This document shows, piece by piece, positions 27,549-35,565 of a DNA stretch of 64,000 bases (position 1 is the stretch's first letter; each line of letters starts with the position of its first letter). The translations under genes were made by a program, and so were the position numbers. The stretch is from Conexibacter sp. DBS9H8. Its GTDB lineage: Bacteria > Actinomycetota > Thermoleophilia > Solirubrobacterales > Solirubrobacteraceae. The stretch covers positions 1,364,001 to 1,428,000 of the forward strand of contig NZ_CP097128.1 of assembly GCF_023330685.1 (NCBI RefSeq). Reading direction: 5' to 3'. Under the pieces are notes generated by a model, which searched no databases, was not told the origin of the DNA, and saw only the letters and a program-made list of their open reading frames with translations.

Positions 27549-28298
27549 TCAGCGTGCCGAGCGGGGCACGCCCTGGAAGAAGATCGCCCCGTCGACGATC
27601 CGGCGGTTCCCGACCGGTTCGGGCAGCTGCACGTGGACCGGGGTCTCCCACCGTCGCGTCCCGGCCTGCCAGCCCTCCAACGGGGTGATGTAGCAGCGCA
27701 GCAGCAACTCCTCCGCGTCCCCGTACAGCTCAGGGGCCTGGAAGCGGCCGTAGGCGAGGCGTCCGCCCGCCCGGGTCTGTTCGACCACGAGCAGGTGCAG
27801 CACGTCGTCGTCCGGCGCCGGGGGACGCTCGGGATCGACCCGGAAGGAGGAGGCCCGCACACCGTCCCGGCTCGCTCGCAGCTGCCGGGCGGGGCTGACC
27901 GCCTCAATCGCCCATCGGTCCCCGCGCTCCCGCTTGACTGCGACGGTGAGCAGCCGGGGCGGGACCCCCTTGCCGAACAGCCGCCGCTCCTCGCTGCGGG
28001 CCAGTTCGCGCCAGCCCGCAAGCAGGGTTCCCAGCTCCGCCGGGCTGCGGGGATCGCGACGCCACGGCAGCTTCACCTGCGGCCCGCTCGCCGCGTAGTC
28101 GATCTGCTGGATGAGGGCGCGCACCGCCCCCTCCTCCGGGTCCAGGCCGGCGGCCTCCCCGGTGAGCGCGCTCGGAGCGAACCCGAGGCCGCTGCCGTCG
28201 GAGATCTCGGCGGGCAGGCGGTCGGTGAGGACGGGGGCGATCGTGTCGGCCTTTGCCCACGCCTTCTCGCCGACCGGCCTGGGTTCGCTCTCAGCCAC
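27549..28298 (-). CDS. Hypothetical protein (249 aa)
   Basis: I do not recognise this protein. It is soluble, has no signal peptide, and contains two halves. The first is an acidic/Ala-rich N-terminus with an Arg/Leu-rich middle (LARSEERRLFGKGVPP). The second is a beta-rich C-terminal part with the distinctive LLLRCYITPLEGWQAGTRRW and PVHVQLPEPVG. Codon usage matches neighbouring genes, so it is likely expressed. The GTG start at 28298 has no clear Shine-Dalgarno site. It is divergent from the dienelactone hydrolase gene. Confidence 0.6.
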   Translation of the reverse strand: MAESEPRPVGEKAWAKADTIAPVLTDRLPAEISDGSGLGFAPSALTGEAAGLDPEEGAVRALIQQIDYAASGPQVKLPWRRDPRSPAELGTLLAGWRELARSEERRLFGKGVPPRLLTVAVKRERGDRWAIEAVSPARQLRASRDGVRASSFRVDPERPPAPDDDVLHLLVVEQTRAGGRLAYGRFQAPELYGDAEELLLRCYITPLEGWQAGTRRWETPVHVQLPEPVGNRRIVDGAIFFQGVPRSAR

Positions 28299-28439
28299 GC
28301 CGGCCGGGAGGGGGTGCAGGGGACATCATGCCCGCCATTGTCGCCAGTTCGGGGCGGCGGCCGTCGCCTCGGTCGCTCAGGCGGCGCTCTTTCGGAGCAG
28401 GTGGTGCCTGCACGGGCCCTCGGTGCGAGGATGTCTCAG

Positions 28440-29183
28440 ATGAGCGACTCACTCTCGGCACAGACCATCCAGTTCACCGGCCACGGCGGTGATGAGATCG
28501 AGGCCTACCTCGCCCGCCCGGCGGGCGCGCACACGCGCGGTGGGGTGATCGTCATCCACCACATGCCCGGCTATGACCGCGGGACCAAGGAGATCACGCG
28601 GCGGTTTGCCGAGATGGGCTATGACGCGATCATGCCGAACCTGTACTGGCGGGAGGCCCCCGGGGCGGCCCCCGATGACGCGGCGGCTGCGGCCCGGGCG
28701 CGGGGCGGGGTGCCCGACGGGCGCCTCGTCGGCGACATTGCCGGGGCCGCCGCGTACCTGCGCGGGCTCGCGACCTCGAACGCCAAGGTCGCCACGATCG
28801 GCTACTGCTCCGGAGGACGCCAGTCGGTGCTCGCCGCCTGCCACGTCGATCTGCAGGCGGCCGTCGACTGCTACGGCGCCTTTGTCACCGGAACGCCCCC
28901 GGCTGACTTTCCGCTCAACATCACCAACCTCGTCGACCAGCTCCCCAGCCTGCGCTGCCCGCTGCTGGGCCTGTTCGGCAACGAGGACAAGTACCCGTCC
29001 CCGGCCGACGTCGACGAGCTCGAGGCGATCCTCACCGCTCAGGGGGCAACGTTTGCCCTGCACCGCTACGACGATGCCGGCCATGCGTTCTTTGCCACCG
29101 ACCGGCTCGCGTACCGGCCCGCCGCCGCCAATGACGGCTGGGAGCGGATCGGGGCGTTCTTTGTGACCCACCTCGGAGACTGA
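28440..29183 (+). CDS. Dienelactone hydrolase family protein
   Basis: This 247-aa alpha/beta hydrolase has the DLH nucleophile motif IGYCSGGR (Cys in place of Ser), preceded by VIVIHHMPGYDRGTKEI. It ends with the catalytic His in YDDAGHAFF and an Asp in LFGNEDKYPSPADV. DLH enzymes open dienelactones in aromatic degradation, and many homologues hydrolyse other esters. I chose the ATG at 28440 because GAGG lies nine bases upstream, whereas it abuts the ATG at 28431 directly. The next gene starts six bases after the stop. Confidence 0.88.
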   Translation: MSDSLSAQTIQFTGHGGDEIEAYLARPAGAHTRGGVIVIHHMPGYDRGTKEITRRFAEMGYDAIMPNLYWREAPGAAPDDAAAAARARGGVPDGRLVGDIAGAAAYLRGLATSNAKVATIGYCSGGRQSVLAACHVDLQAAVDCYGAFVTGTPPADFPLNITNLVDQLPSLRCPLLGLFGNEDKYPSPADVDELEAILTAQGATFALHRYDDAGHAFFATDRLAYRPAAANDGWERIGAFFVTHLGD

Positions 29184-29189
29184 TCGATC

Positions 29190-29456
29190 ATGTGCACCTA
29201 CGCGACGTTGAACACCGACATCGAAGGCAGCGCCAAGGGCCCAGACTCCGCCTGGTTCAAGGTGAGCCACGCGACCGTCTACTTCGACCATCCCGTCCAC
29301 GCGATGGCCGAGCACACGCTCAACATCGACTTCACCGACCCCGACCGGGGTCCCGGCCAGCGGGTCGCGGTCGAGCTGACCGCCGCCTCAGCGCGTGCGC
29401 TCGTGACAGCGATCGAGGGCGCGCTCGCCTCCGCCCCCGCTGCTCTCATCGCCTAA
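29190..29456 (+). CDS. Small DUF6295-like protein (88 aa)
   Basis: The protein starts MCTYATLNTDIEGSAKGPD and contains HATVYFDHPVHAMAEHTLNI, then a helical C-terminus with SARALVTAIEGAL. This matches the pattern I know as DUF6295, a small actinobacterial family with conserved Cys, His and Asp residues and no assigned function. GGAGA lies 11 bases upstream of the ATG. It probably shares a transcript with the dienelactone hydrolase. Confidence 0.75.
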   Translation: MCTYATLNTDIEGSAKGPDSAWFKVSHATVYFDHPVHAMAEHTLNIDFTDPDRGPGQRVAVELTAASARALVTAIEGALASAPAALIA

Positions 29457-29464
29457 CCGTCGCC

Positions 29465-30157
29465 TCAGAGCCCGCAGAGCTTCGAGGTCTGCAGGATGAC
29501 GCTGCTTCCGGGCTGCACGCGGGCGCCGGCGCCCGGGGTGCTCGAGCAGACGCGGACGCTCGTCGGGAGGAGGAAGCCGAGCGGATCGGTGCTGGCGAGC
29601 ACGGTGACCCGCAGGCCGAGGGCCCTGAGGGCGGCGGTCGCCTGACCTGGGCTCTCCCCGATGACGCTCGGGACCGCGACGAGCAGGTAGCGGATCACCC
29701 GGACGGCAGCGACGGCGCCGCTGGAGCGGGGGGCCGCGGCCTCCACGTCGATCAGGTTCGTTCCGACCGACAGGGCGATCTGGGTGGAGAAGTGCCCCGT
29801 CGGGTCGACGCTCACGGCCTGACCGAGCACCTCGACGGTCGCCCGGGCGGGGGAGACGGTGCCGCTCACCGTCACGTCAGGGCCCGCGAGGCGCGCGTCG
29901 TCGGCGGGGGAGCTGAGGGTGAGGCTGACCCGCGGTCCGGGTTGAGCGGGTGCGGCCGCTCCGCAGCCGGCGCAGACGAGCATGACGCCGAGGAGCGCGA
30001 GGCCCGGCCGCCCGAGGCCATGCCCGGAGTCGCCGACCCGCCCCGCGCTCAACCGTCCGAGGCGGCGCCACGAGCCGCCGACTCGCGCGACGCGACCCCA
30101 GAAGACGCCGGATGACGCCCGGACCCTGAGGTGGAGGGGACACGACGAGCCGGCCAT
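29465..30157 (-). CDS. PASTA-domain lipoprotein
   Basis: This 230-aa protein has a basic N-terminus, a hydrophobic segment and lipobox LVCAGC (Cys near residue 64). A beta-sandwich domain follows (VTVSGTVSPARATVEVLG, an Ig/glucodextranase-B-like repeat). The C-terminal PASTA domain contains AVPSVIGESPGQATAALRAL and GARVQPGSSVILQTSK. PASTA domains bind peptidoglycan fragments, often in Ser/Thr kinases. Here the kinase is the divergent neighbour with start codons only 34 bases apart, suggesting a shared role. TACCGT lies seven bases before the ATG, consistent with a leaderless transcript. The 63 residues before the lipobox are unusually long. Confidence 0.78.
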   Translation of the reverse strand: MAGSSCPLHLRVRASSGVFWGRVARVGGSWRRLGRLSAGRVGDSGHGLGRPGLALLGVMLVCAGCGAAAPAQPGPRVSLTLSSPADDARLAGPDVTVSGTVSPARATVEVLGQAVSVDPTGHFSTQIALSVGTNLIDVEAAAPRSSGAVAAVRVIRYLLVAVPSVIGESPGQATAALRALGLRVTVLASTDPLGFLLPTSVRVCSSTPGAGARVQPGSSVILQTSKLCGL

Positions 30158-30191
30158 CGGCGCAACGGTAGCGGTGCGTCAGAATGGCCCG

Positions 30192-31799
30192 GTGGCTCAG
30201 CTGGCGGTTGGAGACGAGTTCGCGGGCTGCCGCGTCGAGGCGCAGATCGGCCGCGGCGGGATGGGTGTCGTCTACCGCGGGACCGACCTCTCCCTCCAGC
30301 GCCCGGTCGCGATCAAACTGATCGCCGGGGACCGGTCGGGGGATGCGACCGCCCGCCGGCGCTTTGAACGGGAGGCACGGCTGATGGCCTCGATCGACCA
30401 TCCCAACGTCATTCCGGTTTACGCCGCCGGGGAGCAGGACGGCTCGCTCTACCTCGTGATGCGCTACGTCGACGGGGTCGACCTCCAGCAGCACCTGCGT
30501 GAGCACGGTCCGTTCGCCCCGCGGGAGGCGGCCCGGATCGTCGATCAGGTCGCCCGGGCCCTCGACGCCGCCCACGCCCGCGGGCTCGTGCACCGCGACA
30601 TCAAACCGGCCAACGTGCTCCTCGCCGCCGATCATGTCTACCTCAGCGACTTCGGAATCACCCGGCTGGTGCAGGAGAGCACCTACACGACCGACACCGG
30701 CGACTGGGTCGGCACCGTCGACTTCATGTCACCCGAGCACCTGCGCGGCGAGGAGACCGATGCCCGGGCCGACGTCTACTCGCTCGGCTGTGTGCTCTAT
30801 GCCTGCCTCGTCGGGGTGCCGCCGTTCCGGCGTCCGACGACGGCCGCCACAATCGCAGGTCACCTCACCGAACGCCCGCCCGCGCCCTCACTTGCCAACC
30901 CGGGGCTTGAGCGAAGCTTCGACGAGGTGATCGGGCGCGCGCTCGCCAAGGTCCCCGCTCACCGCTACCCGAGCGCCGGGGCGTTCGCAGCGGCGGCGAC
31001 CGCCGCCGCGGAGGGGCAGCCCCACCGCTGGGGCCGGGTGAGCCGCCGAGCAGCCGTGTCGCCGGGGGTTACGGCCCAGGGCCGGAGCGGCGGTGCTGCT
31101 GACCGCAGCAGCACCGCCGGTGAGGCGCCCACCCGGGTCGCCGGTGCCGGTGAGGCGCCCACCCGGGTCGCCGGTGCCGGTGAGGCGCCCACCCGGGTCG
31201 CCGGCCGTGATCAGGCGCCCACGTTAGCCTTCGGCTCTACGCTCCGGTCGGGACGCGGGCGGTCCCGCCGCCGGCGCGTCCTCGCCGCGGGCGGGCTCAT
31301 CGTCCTCGCCGGGGCGGCGCTCGGGGTCGGCGGTGTGTTCAGCGCACCACGAGCGGTCCCCCTCCGGCCGCTCACCGATGCCGAGGTGATGGGCGTCCTT
31401 GGACGCTTCGGCGCCGCTGTCGGTCACGACGACGTGCGGGCGCTTGTCGCCCTGCTCGCTCCCGGGGTGACGCGGATCGACTCGGTGAACACTCAGCACG
31501 GGCGGGCGGCGGTGAGCGCCGAGTACCGCCACCAGCTCGACCGCGCGCCGCGGCCGGTGTCCTACACCCTCACCGGCGTCGTCGCCACCGGCGGCTGGGT
31601 GGGGCGCGCGGCCGGCAGCTACGCCGTCACTCTGGCCGGAGGAACGGTCCTCCGCGGACACGTCACCTTCGCGGTCCAGGAGATCGCGGGCCGGCCCCGG
31701 ATCGGGCTGATCGCCACCCAGCAGGACAGCGTCACCCGGCCGAGTCCGGCCCCCCGCTCGCTCAGCCGCCGCTCGCGGACGGCGGCAGTGTCTGGGTGA
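30192..31799 (+). CDS. Transmembrane Ser/Thr protein kinase (PknB-like catalytic domain)
   Basis: This 535-aa protein has a complete Hanks-type kinase domain. It contains the Gly-loop GRGGMGVVYRG (20-30), Lys42, HRDIKPAN (134-141), DFG (153-155) and a Thr-rich activation loop ending GTVDFMSPEH. A juxtamembrane region carries three tandem copies of GEAPTRVAGA and a partial fourth. One transmembrane helix (VLAAGGLIVLAGAALG) follows, and the external domain of about 140 residues looks like an NTF2/SnoaL fold, not PASTA. CAGAAT, then GGCCCG, precede the GTG start, suggesting a leaderless mRNA. Its last 38 bases overlap the convergent acylase gene. Confidence 0.92.
   Translation: MAQLAVGDEFAGCRVEAQIGRGGMGVVYRGTDLSLQRPVAIKLIAGDRSGDATARRRFEREARLMASIDHPNVIPVYAAGEQDGSLYLVMRYVDGVDLQQHLREHGPFAPREAARIVDQVARALDAAHARGLVHRDIKPANVLLAADHVYLSDFGITRLVQESTYTTDTGDWVGTVDFMSPEHLRGEETDARADVYSLGCVLYACLVGVPPFRRPTTAATIAGHLTERPPAPSLANPGLERSFDEVIGRALAKVPAHRYPSAGAFAAAATAAAEGQPHRWGRVSRRAAVSPGVTAQGRSGGAADRSSTAGEAPTRVAGAGEAPTRVAGAGEAPTRVAGRDQAPTLAFGSTLRSGRGRSRRRRVLAAGGLIVLAGAALGVGGVFSAPRAVPLRPLTDAEVMGVLGRFGAAVGHDDVRALVALLAPGVTRIDSVNTQHGRAAVSAEYRHQLDRAPRPVSYTLTGVVATGGWVGRAAGSYAVTLAGGTVLRGHVTFAVQEIAGRPRIGLIATQQDSVTRPSPAPRSLSRRSRTAAVSG
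31117..31206. repeat. Three tandem 30-bp repeats in the kinase juxtamembrane region
   Basis: Three near-identical units beginning CCGGTGAGGCGCCCACCCGG start at 31117, 31147 and 31177. They encode GEAPTRVAGA, each presenting one Thr. A 10-bp perfect inverted repeat (CGGTGCTGCT/AGCAGCACCG, 31091-31116) lies immediately upstream in the coding sequence. Confidence 0.9.
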
Positions 31800-34743
31800 G
31801 CTCGACGACCTGCTGGAAGGTCGGGCGGTTCTGGAACGGGAACGGCGTGACCGGGATCGCCGACACCTCGGTGGACTGGTCCTGATCGAAGCAGCTCGGC
31901 TGCGGGTTCTTGGCGCAGATCCCGTACCCGTACATCGACTTCGGCGTGACCGACATCGCCGTGAGGAGGGACGCGTCGAGGGCGGCCCGGCAGGCGTTGA
32001 AGGACCCGTTGCCGCAGAAGATCTTCGCGTAGGCGCCGGGGACGTGAACCCGGCCGCGGTGACCGTGGGCCCGCAACTGGGCGTTCCGGTGGGCCGCGAG
32101 AAGGTCCTCCATGTCCTTGTACACGTAGCTGAACCAGCCCTGGGCCATGTCCGGCTCGTTCGGCGCCGTTCCCGTGTAGACGCTGCCGAAGTTGAGCATC
32201 CCTCGGAGGTCATCAAAGACGGGCCGGCTGAGGCGGGGGAGGAACTCGGCGCTCAGCAGCTTCGGCCACCAGGCGTCCATCAACTCGATCGCGGGCGTGT
32301 TCGCATCGCTGCCTGAGACGGTGAGGTTGGTGTCGGCCGGGTTGAGGTCCCAGCGATGCCCTCCCGCCGCATACCAGGCGTTGAGCTCGCTGACGGCCCG
32401 GGCGAGCGCCGGGCTGCGCGGACGGCCGATCACCTGACGCAGCAGCGGCCACAGCTTGACGATCCGGATGTCCTCGGTCGCAGCGAATTCCATCGACTGG
32501 ACGAGCTGGGCGATGTCGACCTTGTGGCCGTGGGCGAGGTCGGCCTGGATGTGGGCGGAGATGAGCTGGCTGCGGTAGACCGCACCGTAGCCGTAGTTGT
32601 CGTCGGCCGCCGACCACTTCGGAGCCTGCTTGTTGTTCCAGGACACCTCGAAGGTCGGGTCGATCGCCTGAGGATGGCCGCTGGCGGGCACGTCCCGTTC
32701 GGTGAAGGAGGCCGCGTTGAAGTGCGACCAGTCGTACGGGCCGTTGCCGAGGATCGGGAAGTCGGGCGAGCTCTTGGTCGACCACTCCGGGTAGGCGCCG
32801 GACTCGAAGTAGGCGATGTGCTTGGCGTTGACGTAGGCCCAGTTGAACCCGAAGCTGATGTTCGCCGCCGCGCGCTTGAACGCCTGGGGTGTCTGCATGT
32901 CGGCCGGGTTGTTGAACTGCGAGAAGCCGATCGCGCTGTCGACCTCGTGCATGTACGTCGTGCGGGCGCTGACGAACGCGACGGCGATCCGGTGGCGGCT
33001 GATGCAGTCGACGGTCGGGACCCTGACCGCGTGACAGGACGGGACGGTCACCTCACCGCGGGCGAACACGAGCCCGTGGACGGTGCGGTAGGTGACGAGC
33101 GTCTCCGAACCTTTGGGGGTCGGGTCCTCGAGGTTCGGGGTCCACGTGTTCGTGCGCACGAGCTTCTGCATCGCCCGACAGCGGCCGTGCCAGTAGTAGT
33201 CGATGCTGTTCGGGCTCGGCCGTCCCCCGCCCGGGTGACAGAGCACCTCCGCGAACGTGCTGACGTTGTCGGTGGTGCCGGTGGTGGCACTCCAGGCGTA
33301 GTCGTTGCCGTGCCCGAGCTCGACGTACAGGTTGACCCCCGGGAACGACGCGCCGTTCGCATCGATCCCGGGACCGTGCAGGTCCTCGTCCATCAGGATC
33401 TGCGGGGCGTAGTAGCCGACCTGGGGGCCCATCACCGCGATCGCGTGCCCGTCAGCGGAGTGGGCGGCGTTGACGAGCTCCCAGTTGGAGGCGAGGGCCT
33501 TCTGACCGTAGAAGTTCTCCAGGAGCGCGGAGCCGAGCGAGTTCCCGGTGGGGATCGGCACCGGGTTCGGCGTGTCGGTCTTCCCGAGCGTCCCCGGAGC
33601 GGTGGTGGCGACGTTGACGGCGGCCGCCGACCGCGCGGTCGCGGTCCGGGCCGCCGGCTGTGCGCGACGGATCTGCGCGTTCGCAGGGTTTGTCTGGCCG
33701 GGGGAGACGTAGCGGACACTTCCGGGCACCGGCATCGCCAGGCCCGAGGGTGAGAACGGGGAGTTCGTCTGGTACGGGAACGGGTGCGACACCGTCGTCG
33801 GGGCCTGGGGGTCGTTCGCCTCCCGGAAGTTCGCCCACACCGTCCGCCCGACGCGCGTACCGAAGCGGTGCACGAACGCCTCCTCGGTGAGGGCGGAGTT
33901 GACCTGATTGCCGCCGCCCTTGCCGAAGATCGCGCCGATCAGGGAGGAGATCGCCACCACGTCCGTCGCCTGCCAGGGCTGAGGGGTCTGGTTGATCGCC
34001 GAGTACTCGAACGGAAGCAGGGTCGGGTCGCTGCGGATCTTGGCGATGTAGGCGTTGATCCCGTCGACGTAGTTGCCGATGTCATCCACCAGTTCGGCCC
34101 CGGCTGCGCCGCGGAGGCGCGGGAGGTCGTTGACCTGGCGCTGGAGGTCCGCCGGGGTGTAGGGGGCGACCGTCCACTGTGCCGCGTCCATCGCCTCGTT
34201 GCCGGCACCACCGCCGAGGAAGCTCGACAGCGTCGCCTCAGCGGTGTGGCGCAGGACGTCCATCAGGAACAGGCGATCCTCGGCCGCCGCGTACCCGGCG
34301 CCGAACATCACGTCGCCGCGGGTGGCGCCGTAGATGTGGGGGATGTCGTACTGGTCGTGGATGATCGTCACGCCCGGGATCGGCTGCTCGACCCGGGTGA
34401 TGTCGGCGCTGGGGACTCCGAAGGTCGCGTTGAGGAAGTAGTTGGGGACCTGGCTGTCGGTGAGCGTCGGCGCCGCGTAGAGCAGGTTCTCATACAGCGG
34501 CAGCTGATCGACCGAGTTGGCCGGTCGTTGACCGGTCGCCTTGTACGCGAGGTACTGGGCGATGTTGTCGGCCCCGTTCTCCCCCGGTGGCAGGATGTTG
34601 TAGAAGCCGGGAACGGTTCCGGCCCCGTAGGCCTGGACGTAGCTGGGCAGCGGGGGGGTGGTCGCGGCGGCCGCTGCGGGCACGAACGCGACGGTGGCAG
34701 CCAGCGCAAGCGCGGCCGACCACGACAGGGCGACTCTCCTCAT
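31762..34743 (-). CDS. Penicillin acylase family protein (secreted Ntn-hydrolase)
   Basis: This 993-aa precursor has a signal peptide (residues 1-27, AAAA cleavage region) and the penicillin amidase/acyl-homoserine-lactone acylase fold. The alpha part includes IIHDQYDIPHIYG and GAGYAAAEDRLFLMD. The autoprocessing site and new N-terminal nucleophile is the Ser of SNWELV (near residue 420), followed by MGPQVGYYAPQI and VELGHGNDYAWSATTG, as in the beta chain of penicillin G acylase. The natural substrate could be N-acyl amides or quorum signals. The ATG is preceded by TACAGT and six bases, a leaderless-type layout. The 3' end overlaps the kinase gene by 38 bases. Confidence 0.9.
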   Translation of the reverse strand: MRRVALSWSAALALAATVAFVPAAAAATTPPLPSYVQAYGAGTVPGFYNILPPGENGADNIAQYLAYKATGQRPANSVDQLPLYENLLYAAPTLTDSQVPNYFLNATFGVPSADITRVEQPIPGVTIIHDQYDIPHIYGATRGDVMFGAGYAAAEDRLFLMDVLRHTAEATLSSFLGGGAGNEAMDAAQWTVAPYTPADLQRQVNDLPRLRGAAGAELVDDIGNYVDGINAYIAKIRSDPTLLPFEYSAINQTPQPWQATDVVAISSLIGAIFGKGGGNQVNSALTEEAFVHRFGTRVGRTVWANFREANDPQAPTTVSHPFPYQTNSPFSPSGLAMPVPGSVRYVSPGQTNPANAQIRRAQPAARTATARSAAAVNVATTAPGTLGKTDTPNPVPIPTGNSLGSALLENFYGQKALASNWELVNAAHSADGHAIAVMGPQVGYYAPQILMDEDLHGPGIDANGASFPGVNLYVELGHGNDYAWSATTGTTDNVSTFAEVLCHPGGGRPSPNSIDYYWHGRCRAMQKLVRTNTWTPNLEDPTPKGSETLVTYRTVHGLVFARGEVTVPSCHAVRVPTVDCISRHRIAVAFVSARTTYMHEVDSAIGFSQFNNPADMQTPQAFKRAAANISFGFNWAYVNAKHIAYFESGAYPEWSTKSSPDFPILGNGPYDWSHFNAASFTERDVPASGHPQAIDPTFEVSWNNKQAPKWSAADDNYGYGAVYRSQLISAHIQADLAHGHKVDIAQLVQSMEFAATEDIRIVKLWPLLRQVIGRPRSPALARAVSELNAWYAAGGHRWDLNPADTNLTVSGSDANTPAIELMDAWWPKLLSAEFLPRLSRPVFDDLRGMLNFGSVYTGTAPNEPDMAQGWFSYVYKDMEDLLAAHRNAQLRAHGHRGRVHVPGAYAKIFCGNGSFNACRAALDASLLTAMSVTPKSMYGYGICAKNPQPSCFDQDQSTEVSAIPVTPFPFQNRPTFQQVVELTQTLPPSASGG

Positions 34744-34801
34744 GCGAGGACTGTAGAGCCGCGGTCGGCGGCGTGTGGTGGTTCGGGTGGCCGCCGGCCC
34801 C

Positions 34802-35485
34802 TCAGGCGCTCGGTTCGATCCGGATCGCCCGCGCGAGCGGCGGTCCGAGGGCGATCCGGCGCTGGCCGACCCGAACCTCGAACGGCCCGTCGAAGGGCTG
34901 GCGGCTCAGCAGCTCGAGCCGGTCGCCGATCCCGATCGACAGCTCCGTCAGATAGCGGAGCATCTCCGGGTCGCTGTCGGAGACGCGCACGATCGTCCCC
35001 GCCTCCCCGTTGGTGAGATCCGCGAGGGCGGGGTGGGGCCGATCGTCGACCTCGAGCCGGCGGTTGGGGATCGGGTCCCCGTGCGGGTCGGCGAGCGGGT
35101 CGCCGAGCTTGGCTGCGATCAGCTCGATCAGCTCGTCGGAGGCGGCGTGCTCGAGCGCGTCGGCAAACCGGTGCACGTCCTCCCACGGGATGTCGAGGCT
35201 GCGCGCGAGGAAGGCCTCGAGCAGGCGGTGGCGGCGGATCACCCCGAGCGCGAGCTGGCGCCCGTCCTCGGTGAGCCGCACCCCCCGGTAGGGGACGTGC
35301 TCGGCAAACCCGGCCGCGTCCATCCGTTTGAGCATCATCGACACCGAACCGGCCGTGAGCCCGAGGCGGTCGGCGATCTGGCTCGTCGAGGCGGTCTGAT
35401 CCGGCTGCGGGGTCAGTGCGTAGATCGCCTTGACGTAGTCCTCGACCGGAGCGGAAACGGGGTGGGCGGGGGCACCGGGTGCCAT
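34802..35485 (-). CDS. mntR: DtxR/MntR-family metal-dependent transcriptional regulator
   Basis: This 227-aa repressor has a winged helix-turn-helix (TSQIADRLGLTAGSVSMMLK), a metal-binding dimerisation region (HRLLEAFLARSLDIPWEDVH, EHAASDELIELI) and a C-terminal FeoA/SH3-like domain. Its position divergent from an NRAMP transporter points to manganese sensing. I chose the second ATG at 35485. TAGAAT lies exactly seven bases upstream and overlaps the first ATG at 35494, so the mRNA is probably leaderless. A TTGCAT -35 box lies 16 bases further up. The symbol reflects context. An iron-sensing IdeR role is not excluded. Confidence 0.88.
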   Translation of the reverse strand: MAPGAPAHPVSAPVEDYVKAIYALTPQPDQTASTSQIADRLGLTAGSVSMMLKRMDAAGFAEHVPYRGVRLTEDGRQLALGVIRRHRLLEAFLARSLDIPWEDVHRFADALEHAASDELIELIAAKLGDPLADPHGDPIPNRRLEVDDRPHPALADLTNGEAGTIVRVSDSDPEMLRYLTELSIGIGDRLELLSRQPFDGPFEVRVGQRRIALGPPLARAIRIEPSA

Positions 35486-35492
35486 GTCCGCC

Positions 35493-35520
35493 ATTCTACG
35501 CCCCCCTCGGCGCCATGCAA
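35493..35520 (-). promoter_or_regulatory. Promoter of the MntR-like regulator
   Basis: The minus strand reads TTGCAT (35520-35515), a 16-bp spacer, then TAGAAT (35498-35493), followed by seven bases and the ATG. The -35 box lies within the shared inverted repeat at 35517-35534. Confidence 0.6.
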
Positions 35521-35534
35521 AAGTTAGATTTTGC
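35517..35534. promoter_or_regulatory. Candidate MntR operator between divergent mntR and mntH
   Basis: GCAAAA and TTTTGC form a perfect inverted repeat with a six-base centre (GTTAGA). It overlaps the -35 boxes of both divergent promoters, which is where a metal-responsive repressor would block both genes. The sequence is AT-rich in a very GC-rich background. Confidence 0.55.
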
Positions 35535-35558
35535 GTCTGTGAACTTCTACGCTAGCCT
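35531..35558 (+). promoter_or_regulatory. Promoter of the NRAMP transporter gene
   Basis: TTGCGT (35531-35536), a 16-bp spacer and TAGCCT (35553-35558) lie seven bases before the GTG start at 35566, giving a leaderless-type arrangement. Confidence 0.6.
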
Positions 35559-35565
35559 GTGTGGG

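Noticed and set aside
27432..28430. In-frame 5' extension of the dienelactone hydrolase
   Set aside because: It runs antisense through the 249-aa hypothetical gene and is Pro/Arg-rich. The hydrolase fold starts just after 28440.
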